Shown piece after piece: positions 1 to 9,240 of a stretch of DNA of 64,000 nucleotides. This DNA is from Anaerosporobacter mobilis DSM 15930 (GTDB taxonomy: Bacteria > Bacillota > Clostridia > Lachnospirales > Lachnospiraceae), in assembly GCF_900142955.1 (NCBI RefSeq), contig NZ_FRCP01000005.1, positions 310,001 through 374,000 of the forward strand. Reading direction: 5' to 3'. Positions within the stretch are counted from its first letter, which is position 1. Each line of letters opens with the position of its first letter. The notes under the pieces are model-generated. The model was not told where the DNA came from. It saw nothing but the letters and a program-made list of their open reading frames with translations, and did no database searches. The position numbers were made by a program, and so were the translations under genes.

Positions 1-617
1 CCAGTTATTAAACCACCAACAATATTGATAGCTGTAATAATTAAACCCGCTGTCGCATCTCCTTTAACGTATTTCGTAGCACCGTCCATCGCTCCGAAGA
101 ATGCAGATTCCGCTTGTAACTTCTCTCTTCTTTCTCTTGCTTCTGTGTCTGTAATTGCACCAGTATTCAGATCAGCATCAATCGCCATCTGTTTACCAGG
201 CATGGCATCAAGTGTAAATCTTGCAGTAACTTCTGCAACTCTTTCAGAACCTTTATTGATAACCATAAACTGTACCAATATTAAGATTAAGAAAACAATT
301 GCACCAATTACAAGGTCACCACCACCTACGAATTCACCGAATGTTCTAACCACATTACCCGGATCACCAGTAGAAAGAATTAACTTTGTTGATGATATGT
401 TAAGCGATATACGGAATATTGTAGTAAATAACAGTACCGTTGGGAAACTTGACATATCTAATGCTTCTCTAGAAAATAGAGCATTGAATAAGATAATCAT
501 TGCTATTGCAATATTAAGTGCTAATAATACATCCAATAAAAGAGAAGGTATTGGTACAATCAAAAATACAATAGCCGCCAGGATATATAACCCAAGTACC
601 AAATCTGACTTTTTCAT
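1..617 (-). CDS. flhA: FlhA, flagellar export gate protein (partial, N-terminal part)
   Basis: FlhA forms the inner-membrane gate of the flagellar type III export apparatus. Only about the first 205 codons lie in the window and the gene runs off the left edge. The reading frame starts at the ATG at 617 (MKKSDLVLGLYILAAIVFLI) behind the ribosome site GGAGGTAAGG at 621-630. The visible part has hydrophobic membrane segments and the conserved cytoplasmic loop of the family, including FPTVLLFTTIFRISLNIS and ERVAEVTARFTLDAMPGKQMA. It follows flhB by 17 bases, as in most Gram-positive flagellar operons. The long plus-strand open frame over the same bases is its shadow. Confidence 0.95.
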   Translation of the reverse strand, partial: MKKSDLVLGLYILAAIVFLIVPIPSLLLDVLLALNIAIAMIILFNALFSREALDMSSFPTVLLFTTIFRISLNISSTKLILSTGDPGNVVRTFGEFVGGGDLVIGAIVFLILILVQFMVINKGSERVAEVTARFTLDAMPGKQMAIDADLNTGAITDTEARERREKLQAESAFFGAMDGATKYVKGDATAGLIITAINIVGGLIT

Positions 618-634
618 TCACCTTACCTCCTAAT

Positions 635-1786
635 CTAAATTTTATTTTTTATTCTATATACATAAGCTAATATCTCAGCCACCATTTGATAAAGCTCCTG
701 AGGTATCTCTTGATCGATTTCGACATTAAAATATAACATTCTTGCAAGTGGTTTATTCTCAACAATTTCAACTTTGTTTTCTCTTGCTATATCTTTTATT
801 TTTTGAGCCATAAAATCCGCACCTTTAGCGACTACAACAGGGGCAGAGCCCGACTCCCTATCATACTGCAATGCCACAGCAAAATGTGTTGGGTTAGTAA
901 TGACAACATCTGCATTTGGTATCGCATTCATCATTCTACGCCTTGATGCCTCTAACATCTTGGATTTGATCTTACCTTTGATATGAGGATCACCTTCGGC
1001 ATTTTTCCATTCATCTTTAACTTCCTTCTTAGACATCTTCATATCTTTTTTGAATTTCATTCTTTGATAAAACAAATCAGCGAATCCAATGACTAAGAAT
1101 ACCGAACTAATCTGCATACCTAGTGAAATCACCATACTACCGATAACTCCAATTGCTTGGAATAGAGAAAAATCATATAAACTGAGAATTAACCCCCACT
1201 GATCTTTTAAAGTATCATAAACTAGGACTCCAATTAATATTATCTTAAGTAATGAAAACAGTAATTGTACTAACTTTTCTTTAGAAAACATCTTTTTAAA
1301 TCCCTTTATCGGATCTAACTTACTTAATTTAGGCTTTAAGGGCTTTGTTGTAACTTTCCATTTAATCTGCACTTTATCAACTAAAAAACCCACAACTACA
1401 CCAACCAAGAATATTGGGAGTGCAATTAAAATAATCGTTTTTATTGCATATCCAAGTAAAGACATTATGATATTCATCGACATATCATCTTCAACAACAA
1501 GTGTAATACTTCCATATATCTTCTCATATACATCAATAAATTGGTTTCCAATAGAGCCAATATAAATCTTTAGAACAAGAAATAACGCAAAAAGCATGAC
1601 TGCAGTATTTAATTCGGTGCTTTTTGCTACTTGACCTTCGTCTCTCGCCTCCTTAAGTTTCTTAGGCGTAGCATCTTCAGTCTTTTCTCCGCCCTCATCA
1701 TTTGCAAATAACTGCAAATTATATCGTAAGAGTGTCTTATGTTTGTATATTAAGTTCTGATTGAAATCATTCTTTTGTAAACTCAA
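635..1786 (-). CDS. flhB: FlhB, flagellar export substrate-specificity switch
   Basis: FlhB is the export-apparatus membrane protein that switches secretion from rod/hook to filament substrates. The protein is 383 aa with the family signature GGEKTEDATPKKLKEARDEGQVAKS near residues 32-56, four membrane segments, and the autocleavage motif NPTH at about residues 298-301, so normal self-cleavage is expected. The start appears to be a TTG at 1786 with GAGGTAAC upstream; the first internal Met is only at residue 64, inside the first membrane segment, so an ATG start would truncate the protein. The N-terminus is about 20 residues longer than in many homologues. It sits 17 bases after fliR. Confidence 0.93.
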   Translation of the reverse strand: MSLQKNDFNQNLIYKHKTLLRYNLQLFANDEGGEKTEDATPKKLKEARDEGQVAKSTELNTAVMLFALFLVLKIYIGSIGNQFIDVYEKIYGSITLVVEDDMSMNIIMSLLGYAIKTIILIALPIFLVGVVVGFLVDKVQIKWKVTTKPLKPKLSKLDPIKGFKKMFSKEKLVQLLFSLLKIILIGVLVYDTLKDQWGLILSLYDFSLFQAIGVIGSMVISLGMQISSVFLVIGFADLFYQRMKFKKDMKMSKKEVKDEWKNAEGDPHIKGKIKSKMLEASRRRMMNAIPNADVVITNPTHFAVALQYDRESGSAPVVVAKGADFMAQKIKDIARENKVEIVENKPLARMLYFNVEIDQEIPQELYQMVAEILAYVYRIKNKI

Positions 1787-1803
1787 CTTCTCGTTACCTC
1801 AAA

Positions 1804-2580
1804 TCATTCTATAAGATTCTTAACTATCATTTGAATCATGTACTTCATCTCCGAAAAGATAAAATCTGCAACTTGTGGCATAAGGCCAATAACAAAGAAT
1901 AAAACAAAAAGTCCAACAAAAACTTTAAGCTGCATACCAATAACAAACATATTCATCTGAGGCGCTACTTTTGCTAGAATGCCTAGTACTATATTTACTA
2001 CTAATAATGATGCAAATACTGGAAGTATAATTCGAAAACCAATAATAAAGTAATCTGTGATAAACTTTATAGCACCATCATATAATCCAGAATTAAAAAC
2101 AGTATGCCCTATTGGTATTAAGTTGAACGTATCCATAATAGCTTTAATAAGATGCAAATGCATATCACTTAAAAGCATGATTAACATAACAAGATACGTA
2201 TAAAAATTCGATGTTATCGTTGTCTGCATCCTTGATGTAGGATCAAATTGTGTTACCATAGAAAAACCGATCTCCATATCAATCATCTGCCCAGCAAAGG
2301 ATAAAACAAAGACACACATATTGGCACTAAATCCAATTAAAATACCTGTGATTAATTCTTTGGTTACTAAAATGGCATAATCAATTATACCAACATATTC
2401 AAGCTGTATACCTTTTACAGAGCTAAAGATTACAAGTGCCATGAAAGCACTAAGTCCAATCTTAACTTTCCTAGGCACGCTATTTTGACTAAGGAAAGGT
2501 GCAGTATATACGAAACCTGAAATTCGAACTAATATTAATAAAAATACTTCTATATCTTCTACTGCTAAATCAACATTCAT
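1804..2580 (-). CDS. fliR: FliR, flagellar export apparatus membrane protein
   Basis: FliR is a core membrane component of the flagellar export gate together with FliP and FliQ. The 258-residue product has several hydrophobic segments and the conserved stretch QMIDMEIGFSMVTQFDP in its middle, which is typical of FliR. The ATG at 2580 has the purine-rich site AGGTAGG upstream. The order fliP-fliQ-fliR-flhB-flhA is the usual clostridial and bacillar arrangement. Confidence 0.95.
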   Translation of the reverse strand: MNVDLAVEDIEVFLLILVRISGFVYTAPFLSQNSVPRKVKIGLSAFMALVIFSSVKGIQLEYVGIIDYAILVTKELITGILIGFSANMCVFVLSFAGQMIDMEIGFSMVTQFDPTSRMQTTITSNFYTYLVMLIMLLSDMHLHLIKAIMDTFNLIPIGHTVFNSGLYDGAIKFITDYFIIGFRIILPVFASLLVVNIVLGILAKVAPQMNMFVIGMQLKVFVGLFVLFFVIGLMPQVADFIFSEMKYMIQMIVKNLIE

Positions 2581-2613
2581 ATTATCCTACCTAGTTATAT
2601 ACAGCATCTTTAA

Positions 2614-2883
2614 TCATTTTATGTAGGTTCCGAAATTCGAAAACAATTCATAAGTAAAATCAACAATAGTTTTGAATACCCAAGAACCTGTTAACATTAT
2701 TACTAAAAATATAGCTAATAATTTAGGAACAAATGTTAATGTCTGCTCCTGAATCGAGGTAATGGTTTGAAAAATACTTATAATCAAACCAACAATTAAT
2801 GATACTAATAGCATCGGAGCAGAAGTTTTTATAATAACTAAAAGTGTCTCTCTCGCTATGTCAATTACTACATCTATATTCAT
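2614..2883 (-). CDS. fliQ: FliQ, flagellar export apparatus membrane protein
   Basis: FliQ is a small two-helix component of the export gate. From the ATG at 2883 the product is 89 aa (MNIDVVIDIARETLLVIIKT), the usual length of the family. A longer frame beginning with TTG at 2907 is open, but the strong site GGAGGCTTAT lies inside that extension, six bases before the ATG at 2883, so the shorter start is chosen. The stretch FQTITSIQEQTLTFVPKLLA is the family hallmark. Confidence 0.95.
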   Translation of the reverse strand: MNIDVVIDIARETLLVIIKTSAPMLLVSLIVGLIISIFQTITSIQEQTLTFVPKLLAIFLVIMLTGSWVFKTIVDFTYELFSNFGTYIK

Positions 2884-2911
2884 ATAAGCCTCCAAAACGA
2901 AAAACAATTAA

Positions 2912-3760
2912 CTATCCATAGAAAGTCTTTACTACGTTTCCAATTATTAAGTTCCAACCATCGGCTAAGATAAATAACAGTATCTTAAATGGCATTGAAA
3001 TTGTTGTTGGAGGTAACATCATCATACCCATAGACATTAGCGTAGATGCAACTACCATATCGATAACAATAAATGGTATATATAACAGGAATCCAATAAT
3101 AAATGCGGCTCTTAACTCACTAATCATAAAAGCAGGTATCAATACAGAATTCGGTATATCATCAAGTTTATATACCGTTATATTAGCGTCACCTAAGTTG
3201 GCAATATCCATAAATAATTTAATATCTTGTGGACGATTCTTAACTTGATTAAACATAAATCCACGAATCGGTTCCATACCTTTTTTGAACGCCTCTTCTT
3301 GTGTAATTTCACCTTTGGATAAAGGTTTAATGGCTTCATTATTAACCTGTGTAAAAACCGGTCCCATTATAAATACCGTTAGAAATAATGCTAATCCAAT
3401 AAGTACTTGATTTGGCGGTGTCGTTTGTGTCGCCAGAGCTGATCTAACAAAATGTAATACTACAATAATTCTTGTAAATGAAGTTACCATCAATAATAAA
3501 GAAGGCGCTATAGAAATTACAGTTAGTAATATTACTATTTGTAATGTTGATGCTACACCTGAGCCCTCTCCATTCGTAGAGAGGTTAAAATTAAAACCAA
3601 ATGGTTCATCATTAGAAGTAATCGCAACATCTGATGAATCTGTCTGACTACTAGCTTTTACAGGAACAGAAAAAACTAGAATGATGGTAGACATTACAAA
3701 CAAAACAACAAGTGAATTTATAATCATTTTACTAATTTTATGTTTTATCTTAGCGTTCAT
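2912..3760 (-). CDS. fliP: FliP, flagellar export apparatus membrane protein
   Basis: FliP forms the central export pore with FliQ and FliR. The 282-aa product begins with a cleavable-looking signal peptide (residues about 1-37, ending VFSVPVKA), then a variable periplasmic stretch, then the conserved body with SFTRIIVVLHFVRSALATQ and, near the C-terminus, STLMSMGMMMLPPTTISMP. These are characteristic of FliP. It lies 11 bases after fliO. Confidence 0.96.
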   Translation of the reverse strand: MNAKIKHKISKMIINSLVVLFVMSTIILVFSVPVKASSQTDSSDVAITSNDEPFGFNFNLSTNGEGSGVASTLQIVILLTVISIAPSLLLMVTSFTRIIVVLHFVRSALATQTTPPNQVLIGLALFLTVFIMGPVFTQVNNEAIKPLSKGEITQEEAFKKGMEPIRGFMFNQVKNRPQDIKLFMDIANLGDANITVYKLDDIPNSVLIPAFMISELRAAFIIGFLLYIPFIVIDMVVASTLMSMGMMMLPPTTISMPFKILLFILADGWNLIIGNVVKTFYG

Positions 3761-3771
3761 ACTTTTAACCT

Positions 3772-4191
3772 CTACACATCATTCTCATCTTTTTCATTCT
3801 CTATACAATCCTTGGATTTTACATTTGTACCCAATTTAATCTTTGATAGCACTTCTTTAAAAGAAGGTGTATCCATAACACCTTCAAAGCTTTTCAATTG
3901 ATCTCCATCAATATCAGTTAAATATTCAACATGATCCTTAGATACCGCAATTACAATATATTTATTTGCTATTTTAATTATCTGAAGATATTTTGTTTGA
4001 CTTAATCTTAGCGTTTCTATAATTGTAATGTTATGGTTTTTGGTGGTCATTCCTGCACCAGTTTTACCTATCCACTTTGAAGTGTAATAAGCTAATACCA
4101 ATATCAATACAAATACAAGTAATAATCCAAACAGTTCTGCAATATTACGTATCGTAGAACTGCCTTGGAATAAATAATTTTTTGCAATCAT
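3772..4191 (-). CDS. fliO: FliO, flagellar export assembly protein
   Basis: FliO (FliZ in Bacillus) is a single-pass membrane protein that assists assembly of the FliP ring. This 139-aa protein has one membrane helix near residues 18-37 followed by a short basic cytoplasmic domain (ITIIETLRLSQTKYLQIIKIANKYIVIAVS), the pattern of the weakly conserved FliO family. Identification rests mainly on this layout plus its position between cheY and fliP. The start is only 4 bases after the cheY stop and has a weak ribosome site, suggesting translational coupling. Confidence 0.85.
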   Translation of the reverse strand: MIAKNYLFQGSSTIRNIAELFGLLLVFVLILVLAYYTSKWIGKTGAGMTTKNHNITIIETLRLSQTKYLQIIKIANKYIVIAVSKDHVEYLTDIDGDQLKSFEGVMDTPSFKEVLSKIKLGTNVKSKDCIENEKDENDV

Positions 4192-4195
4192 CTTA

Positions 4196-4558
4196 TTAGC
4201 CTATCGCTTTTTTAACAGCTTCTAAAACTCTATCAGCTTGGAAAGGCTTAACAATAAAATCTTTTGCTCCAGTTTGGATTGATTCGATTACCATTGCTTG
4301 TTGTCCCATTGCCGAACACATAATTACATTAGACGCTGGATCCATTGCCTTAATTTTTTTAAGTGCTTGTATTCCATCCATTTCTGGCATAGTAATATCC
4401 ATCATAACTAAATCTGGTTTTGTCTCATTATATTTTTCAACTGCCTTTGCACCATTTTCAGCTTCACCAGCAATTTCATAACCATTCTTTGTTAAGATAT
4501 CCTTAATCATCATTCTCATAAAAGCTGCGTCGTCACAAATCAAAATTCTCTTCGCCAT
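4196..4558 (-). CDS. cheY: CheY, chemotaxis response regulator
   Basis: CheY is the single-domain response regulator that is phosphorylated by CheA and binds the flagellar switch. The 120-aa product has the full receiver set: acidic pair D9/D10, phosphoacceptor D54 in MMDITMPEMDG, S82 and K104. There is no output domain. It follows fliY, a switch protein carrying a CheC-like phosphatase module, within the flagellar operon, so it most likely serves the motor. cheA and the other che genes are not in the window. Confidence 0.93.
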   Translation of the reverse strand: MAKRILICDDAAFMRMMIKDILTKNGYEIAGEAENGAKAVEKYNETKPDLVMMDITMPEMDGIQALKKIKAMDPASNVIMCSAMGQQAMVIESIQTGAKDFIVKPFQADRVLEAVKKAIG

Positions 4559-4586
4559 TTTTACCTCTCCTATCTATACTTCTCTT

Positions 4587-5792
4587 CTATTTAACAATCT
4601 CTGTCACTCTAATACCAAAGCACTCTTCGATTACTACAACTTCACCCTTCGCAACAAACTTACCATTAACTAAAACATCAATTGGTTCTCCAGCAAGCTT
4701 ATTTAATTCTATAATTGTTCCTGGTGTGAAGTCTAAAATTTCTTTAATTGACTTATTTGTTCTACCTAGTTCTACTGTAACTTCAAGTGGAACATCCATA
4801 ATCAAATCAATATTCTCTTGCCCTGGTAACTGGGCAGCATTATTATTAAACGCTTGAAATTGAGCTGGTTGAACATTTACATCTTGCATTGGCATCATTT
4901 GCCCCATTGCAGGTTGTGTGTAAGGCATCTGACCTTGATACATAGGAATCGTTCCATAACCAGGCATTGGTTGACCCATCATCGGTTGACCCATCATTGG
5001 TTGACCTCCCGTCATTGGTTGTACAGGAATAGTTTGTTGATTTAATTGTTGTTCCTGTTGTACTGGTTGCTCAACTGAACTAGCCTGTTGTTCTTCAGAA
5101 TTAGATCCTGACTCCGAGAATTTCCTATATAAATCTCTCGCGAAATCAAACGGATATAATTGCATAATTTGACTATCAACCAAATCTCCTATCTCCATTT
5201 TAAATGCAACCTTAACAAAAGGTTGTTTTAAGAAATCTGATATCTCTGCCTCATTAATAGTACTGTTTAAATCAACAAGACTAGCAACTGGAGGACTAAT
5301 GTCTACTTTCTTTTCAAGCATGGAGGACAATGAAGTAGCTGCAGAACCCATCATCTGGTTCATAGCTTCACCAATAGCACTAAGATGTAGTTCTGATAGT
5401 TCACCATCTACATTAATGCCTTCTCCTCCCATCATTAAATCTGTAATTATCTTCACATCTGATTCTTTAAGAATCAAGATGTTATTACCATCTAAACCTT
5501 CTTTATAAGAAATCTGAATAAACACACATGGCTTTCCAAACTCTTGTGATAGATTATCCCATGTAGAATAAGAAACAACAGGTGTTGTAATCACTACTTT
5601 ATTGTTTACTAATGTAGACAAAGTTGTAGCTGCCGTCCCCATGCTTATATTTGATATCTCACCTACTGCATCTTTCTCATCTGCTGTTAAAGAATCTGAT
5701 GAGCTAGAAGCCGTACCATTAGCAGAAGAATCCATGTTATCAATACTACCTAATAACGCATTGATTTCTTCTTGCGATAACATACCGTCCAT
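4587..5792 (-). CDS. fliY: FliY (FliN-type), switch protein with CheC-like phosphatase module
   Basis: FliY is a C-ring switch protein that also dephosphorylates CheY-P in Bacillus-type chemotaxis. The 401-aa product shows an N-terminal peptide MLSQEEINALLG resembling the CheY-P-binding peptide of FliM, a CheC-like domain with two phosphatase-type motifs (EISNISMG and IGEAMNQMMG), a linker rich in Met, Gln, Gly and Pro (about residues 230-320) with tandem GQPMM units, and a C-terminal FliN domain starting near IDLIMDVPLEVTVELG. It lies between fliM and cheY. Confidence 0.94.
   Translation of the reverse strand: MDGMLSQEEINALLGSIDNMDSSANGTASSSSDSLTADEKDAVGEISNISMGTAATTLSTLVNNKVVITTPVVSYSTWDNLSQEFGKPCVFIQISYKEGLDGNNILILKESDVKIITDLMMGGEGINVDGELSELHLSAIGEAMNQMMGSAATSLSSMLEKKVDISPPVASLVDLNSTINEAEISDFLKQPFVKVAFKMEIGDLVDSQIMQLYPFDFARDLYRKFSESGSNSEEQQASSVEQPVQQEQQLNQQTIPVQPMTGGQPMMGQPMMGQPMPGYGTIPMYQGQMPYTQPAMGQMMPMQDVNVQPAQFQAFNNNAAQLPGQENIDLIMDVPLEVTVELGRTNKSIKEILDFTPGTIIELNKLAGEPIDVLVNGKFVAKGEVVVIEECFGIRVTEIVK
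4969..5016. repeat. 15-bp tandem repeat in the FliY linker
   Basis: Two near-identical 15-base units (ggttgacccatcatc, then ggttgacccatcatt) and an 18-base variant follow each other at 4969-5016. They encode GQPMM-type units in the low-complexity linker between the CheC-like and FliN domains. The unit number is likely to vary between strains (inference). Confidence 0.8.
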
Positions 5793-5796
5793 ATTC

Positions 5797-6774
5797 TTAC
5801 TCCTCTCTAATAATTGATGTTAATCTTACAGCATATGTATCCGAAGATGCTCCCGGAAGTGCAGTAAATTTTTTGATGTTACCAACGAAAATATCTAGTT
5901 CATCATCGACCTTTGTATTCAGTCGAATAATATCACCTTTTTGAATATTAAGGAAATCATTTACCGATATCATACTGTTACCAAGAACCGCTTTGATTGG
6001 AATCTTAGCTTTCTCGATGGCTATCTCGATGATATCTTGATAAGTTTCATCATCCTTAACTTGCATAGTTGAATACCAATACTTTGTATTCAACTTATCT
6101 ATAACTGGTTCTAAACAGTTATATGGTAAGCACACATTCATTAATCCTTCTACATTACCAATACGGATATTCATAGTAACAATTGAGGTCATTTCGCTAG
6201 GCTGAATAATCTGAGCAAACTGAGAATTTGTTTCAATTCTTTCTAGTCTTGGTTCAATATTAATTACATTTTGCCAAGGTTCTATTAATAAATTTGTACA
6301 TATATTAAAAATTCTCTCAATTATTATTAACTCAATCTCTGAGAAATCTCTCGATTTTTCGAGCGGCAGTCCGTTACCACCAAGCATACGATCTACAATT
6401 GCATAACCTAAATTAGCCGCAAGCTCAATAACAACGTTTCCTTCTAATGGAGCAAAATTAATAATACCAAGCAACACTGGATTAGATAATGCATTCGAAA
6501 ACTCTGAATAAGCAGCTGCCTCTGAATTCATTACTTCAACCTGAACATTCTTACGAAGATATGCAGGTAAATTCGTAGACAGTAACCTACCATAATGTTC
6601 AAATATAATCTCTAACGTTCTTAGATGTTCCTTCGAGAATTTTGATGGCCGCGCAAAATCATAATTTTTAATTTGCTTCTCGCCTGTGTCTTTAATCTCA
6701 TCAGCATCTAATTCACCACTACTTAGTGCAGCAAGCAAATTGTCTATCTCATTTTGCGATAAGACGTCACCCAT
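5797..6774 (-). CDS. fliM: FliM, flagellar motor switch protein
   Basis: FliM is the C-ring protein that receives CheY-P and sets rotation direction. The 325-aa product begins MGDVLSQNEIDNLLAALSSG, the conserved CheY-P-binding peptide. It continues with the middle CheC-like domain without phosphatase motifs (including LGYAIVDRMLGGNG) and ends with a FliN-like C-terminal domain (GDIIRLNTKVDDELDIFVG). The ATG at 6774 has GGGAGGTGA six bases upstream. A 207-base AT-rich gap separates it from fliL, the widest gap inside the fla operon. Confidence 0.96.
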   Translation of the reverse strand: MGDVLSQNEIDNLLAALSSGELDADEIKDTGEKQIKNYDFARPSKFSKEHLRTLEIIFEHYGRLLSTNLPAYLRKNVQVEVMNSEAAAYSEFSNALSNPVLLGIINFAPLEGNVVIELAANLGYAIVDRMLGGNGLPLEKSRDFSEIELIIIERIFNICTNLLIEPWQNVINIEPRLERIETNSQFAQIIQPSEMTSIVTMNIRIGNVEGLMNVCLPYNCLEPVIDKLNTKYWYSTMQVKDDETYQDIIEIAIEKAKIPIKAVLGNSMISVNDFLNIQKGDIIRLNTKVDDELDIFVGNIKKFTALPGASSDTYAVRLTSIIREE

Positions 6775-6981
6775 TATCTCTCACCTCCCAGGTGATATTT
6801 TATATTATTTCAAATTCCGCAAACAAAATCAATAGAAAATGACGGTTGTCGTAAATTTCTACATTCTTTTACATAAATAATCATAAAAATTAATTATAAT
6901 TAATAATATCACATTTTTCATTTAATATAAAGCAATAAATTAGGATTCTTTCTGATACAAATGTATCATTTTTATAAAATA

Positions 6982-7497
6982 TTATTGGTATATTAAGCTA
7001 CCAAAAACAATATCTTGTACTACTTTATCACCATATTTATCATTTAACATCTGAATAATGTTTGCTTTTATAGTATCTTCATTAGCTTTTGCCTCATCAA
7101 TTGTATAACTTGTAAACCCTTTTCTTATAGTATCATAGATACCATCTTTGGATTCATCTATATTCTTTTTAACCTTTTCATAATCAGAAACACCATTATA
7201 TAAAGTTAATGAAATTTTTGAAACAACAGCGTATCTCTCTTTTGATGAATCTGTATCTTTCTTTAAATTAATAATTATTTCTTCCTCTAAAGCATAATTG
7301 TCTAAGTCATCTGATGTAATTATCTTTTCGTTCCCATTTTGCGCTTCTAAGTCTAGATTAATGATTTCTGATACTTGATTAATTAAATTATTAGTTTTAC
7401 TTACATTAGGTACTACTGAGAATACAATTACAGCAGACAGAACCAAATTTACAATTGATAATGCTAAAATAACGATGGTTAATATATTTCTTTTCAT
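6982..7497 (-). CDS. fliL: FliL, flagellar stator-associated protein
   Basis: FliL is a single-pass membrane protein that surrounds or supports the stator. The 171-aa product has an N-terminal membrane helix (residues about 5-27) and an extracytoplasmic FliL domain ending with the family-typical tail (DKYGDKVVQDIVFGSLIYQ). It lies directly after motB, 44 bases downstream, consistent with stator function. Sequence conservation of FliL is low, so context contributes to the call. Confidence 0.88.
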   Translation of the reverse strand: MKRNILTIVILALSIVNLVLSAVIVFSVVPNVSKTNNLINQVSEIINLDLEAQNGNEKIITSDDLDNYALEEEIIINLKKDTDSSKERYAVVSKISLTLYNGVSDYEKVKKNIDESKDGIYDTIRKGFTSYTIDEAKANEDTIKANIIQMLNDKYGDKVVQDIVFGSLIYQ

Positions 7498-7541
7498 AAG
7501 TTGTCACTCCCTATTTTTTTGTATAGTACTGAGTTAATAAG

Positions 7542-8351
7542 CTATTTGCTCAACTCATTGTATATCTTTATCTCGACACGTCTGTTCTTTGCACGACCTT
7601 CCGGTGTATCATTAGAAGCAATTGGATCAAATTCGCTTCGCCCTGAAGCTTCTAGTGTAGAAGGATCCAAACCTTTCTTGTCCGTCAGATAATTCCATAC
7701 TGATATCGCTCTTGCTGCTGATAGATCCATATTATCAGCAAATTTAATGTTAGTGGTTATTGGTGCATTATCCGTGTGACCTTCTATTTTAATCAAACAA
7801 TCACTATATTCATTCAATATATCTCCGATTTTATTAAGTATTGGCAATGCTTCTTGTTTTATCTCTGCTATACCTGAATCAAAGAGAACGGATCCACCAA
7901 TGGACAACTTAATATACTGATTATGACCATCAATCTTAACATCAACTTTTTGATCAATCTTATATTTTTCAGTCAACTCTGTAATCTCATCATACATTTC
8001 TTCAGATAATTCTTTTCTTTGCTCTTCTAGATACTTCATAGGGTCTGTCTCATCTGAATCCACTTCTTCCTCTGCTTCATAACCCATCTCGGAAACATAA
8101 CTATCTAATTTATTCAGCTGACTAACACCACTTGATATTAATTGCCCTTCGCCAATAGCTGAACCTCCACCACTGAAGATACTAAAGGAACTATTAAGGG
8201 AAGCTAATAATTGATCGTATTTATCTTCATCAACTGAAGACATTGAGAAAAGTAAAACGAAGAAACAAAGCAATAGATTCATCAAATCACTAAATGTATT
8301 CATCCAAGCAGGAGAACCCTTTGGTGGATCATCTTGCCTTTTTCTAGCCAT
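7542..8351 (-). CDS. motB: MotB, flagellar stator protein
   Basis: MotB couples ion flow to torque and anchors the stator to peptidoglycan. The 269-aa product has a short cytoplasmic N-terminus, one membrane helix (about residues 20-40) carrying the ion-binding Asp22 in TFSDLMNLLLCFF, a linker, and an OmpA-like peptidoglycan-binding domain (IEGHTDNAPI and GRAKNRRVEI). It overlaps motA by 8 bases, as expected for proteins made in fixed ratio. Whether protons or sodium drive the motor cannot be decided from these residues alone. Confidence 0.95.
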   Translation of the reverse strand: MARKRQDDPPKGSPAWMNTFSDLMNLLLCFFVLLFSMSSVDEDKYDQLLASLNSSFSIFSGGGSAIGEGQLISSGVSQLNKLDSYVSEMGYEAEEEVDSDETDPMKYLEEQRKELSEEMYDEITELTEKYKIDQKVDVKIDGHNQYIKLSIGGSVLFDSGIAEIKQEALPILNKIGDILNEYSDCLIKIEGHTDNAPITTNIKFADNMDLSAARAISVWNYLTDKKGLDPSTLEASGRSEFDPIASNDTPEGRAKNRRVEIKIYNELSK

Positions 8352-9156
8352 TTACTTCACCACCTTCATTTTCTTCACTCATACCGCTTCTCATAACTGG
8401 AGGAAGGAATGATTTTAATTTCTCTTCAATAACACGAGGATTTTCACCAGCTTGTATTGATAACAATCCTTCTACCATAACTTCTTTTGTCATTATTTCA
8501 GTGTCATTATTCGATTTTAACTTAGTTGCAATCGGTGTACAAATCCAGTTTGCAAGCATGGAACCATATAAGGTAGTGATAAGGGCTACTGCCATTGAAG
8601 GACCGATCGAATCAGGATCATTCATTTGCTTTAACATATTAATCAGACCAATTAAGGTACCAATCATACCCCAAGCAGGACCCATTGTTGCAAGATCTTC
8701 CCAAAAGGATATTGTCTTTTTATGTCTTCCTTCTATGGAAATTAATTCGGTTTCCAAGATACTTCGTACAAGTTCTGGATCAGTACCATCGACAATTAAT
8801 AAAATTCCTTTTTTCAAAAAAGAATCTTCAATTCCATTAGCTGCTTCCTCAAGAGCAAGCAACCCTTCTTTTCTAGCAACATTAGACAACTCAATAATAG
8901 TTGTAATTGTTTCTGCTTCATTGGAAGGTAATGTTTTTAATGCTAATTTGAAACTCTTTAAATTATTAAAGAACTCTTTTGTACTCTTTGAAGCTGTATA
9001 AACAGCCATAAAAGAACCACCAAACGTAATTAATACAGAAGGATAGTTAATAAAACTACCTAATTTGTAAAAATCAAAGCCTAATGTATCCTCATTGAAA
9101 ACAATTCCGAATATAACTAATATAAAACTTAGTATCAATCCACCTATAGTTGCCAT
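8344..9156 (-). CDS. motA: MotA, flagellar stator protein
   Basis: MotA is the ring-forming stator subunit. From the ATG at 9156 it has 270 aa with four membrane segments and the conserved cores WEDLATMGPAWGMIGTLIGLI and ALITTLYGSMLANWICTPIATKL. The frame is open to an ATG at 9162, but the site GGTGGAG would be only two bases from it and sits eight bases from the ATG at 9156, so the latter is chosen. It overlaps motB. Confidence 0.94.
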   Translation of the reverse strand: MATIGGLILSFILVIFGIVFNEDTLGFDFYKLGSFINYPSVLITFGGSFMAVYTASKSTKEFFNNLKSFKLALKTLPSNEAETITTIIELSNVARKEGLLALEEAANGIEDSFLKKGILLIVDGTDPELVRSILETELISIEGRHKKTISFWEDLATMGPAWGMIGTLIGLINMLKQMNDPDSIGPSMAVALITTLYGSMLANWICTPIATKLKSNNDTEIMTKEVMVEGLLSIQAGENPRVIEEKLKSFLPPVMRSGMSEENEGGEVNG

Positions 9157-9240
9157 ATCCATAGCTCCACCGCCTATTCTATGTATTTTAATCTATATCA
9201 AAAGTTTATACTTTTTAAACTCTATTGTTCAAAGCTAAAA

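Noticed and set aside
25..633. Long plus-strand open frame (also similar ones at 8501-9001, 32568-33044 and 34268-34765)
   Set aside because: They lie antisense to flhA, motA, ftsZ and murA, read as low-quality Ser/Thr/Pro-rich shadows, and have no ribosome sites or family resemblance.
6800..6900. Flagellar sigma (sigma-D/28)-like sequence upstream of fliM
   Set aside because: TAAA is followed after 14 bases by TACGACAA, only 4 of 8 matches to GCCGATAT; too weak to call a promoter.
6889..6904. 16-bp palindrome ATTAATTATAATTAAT in the fliL-fliM gap
   Set aside because: Composed only of A and T in an AT-rich gap; likely chance.
6953..6968. TGATAC/GTATCA hairpin followed by T's on the plus strand
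   Set aside because: No plus-strand gene exists to be terminated, and on the minus strand no U-run follows.
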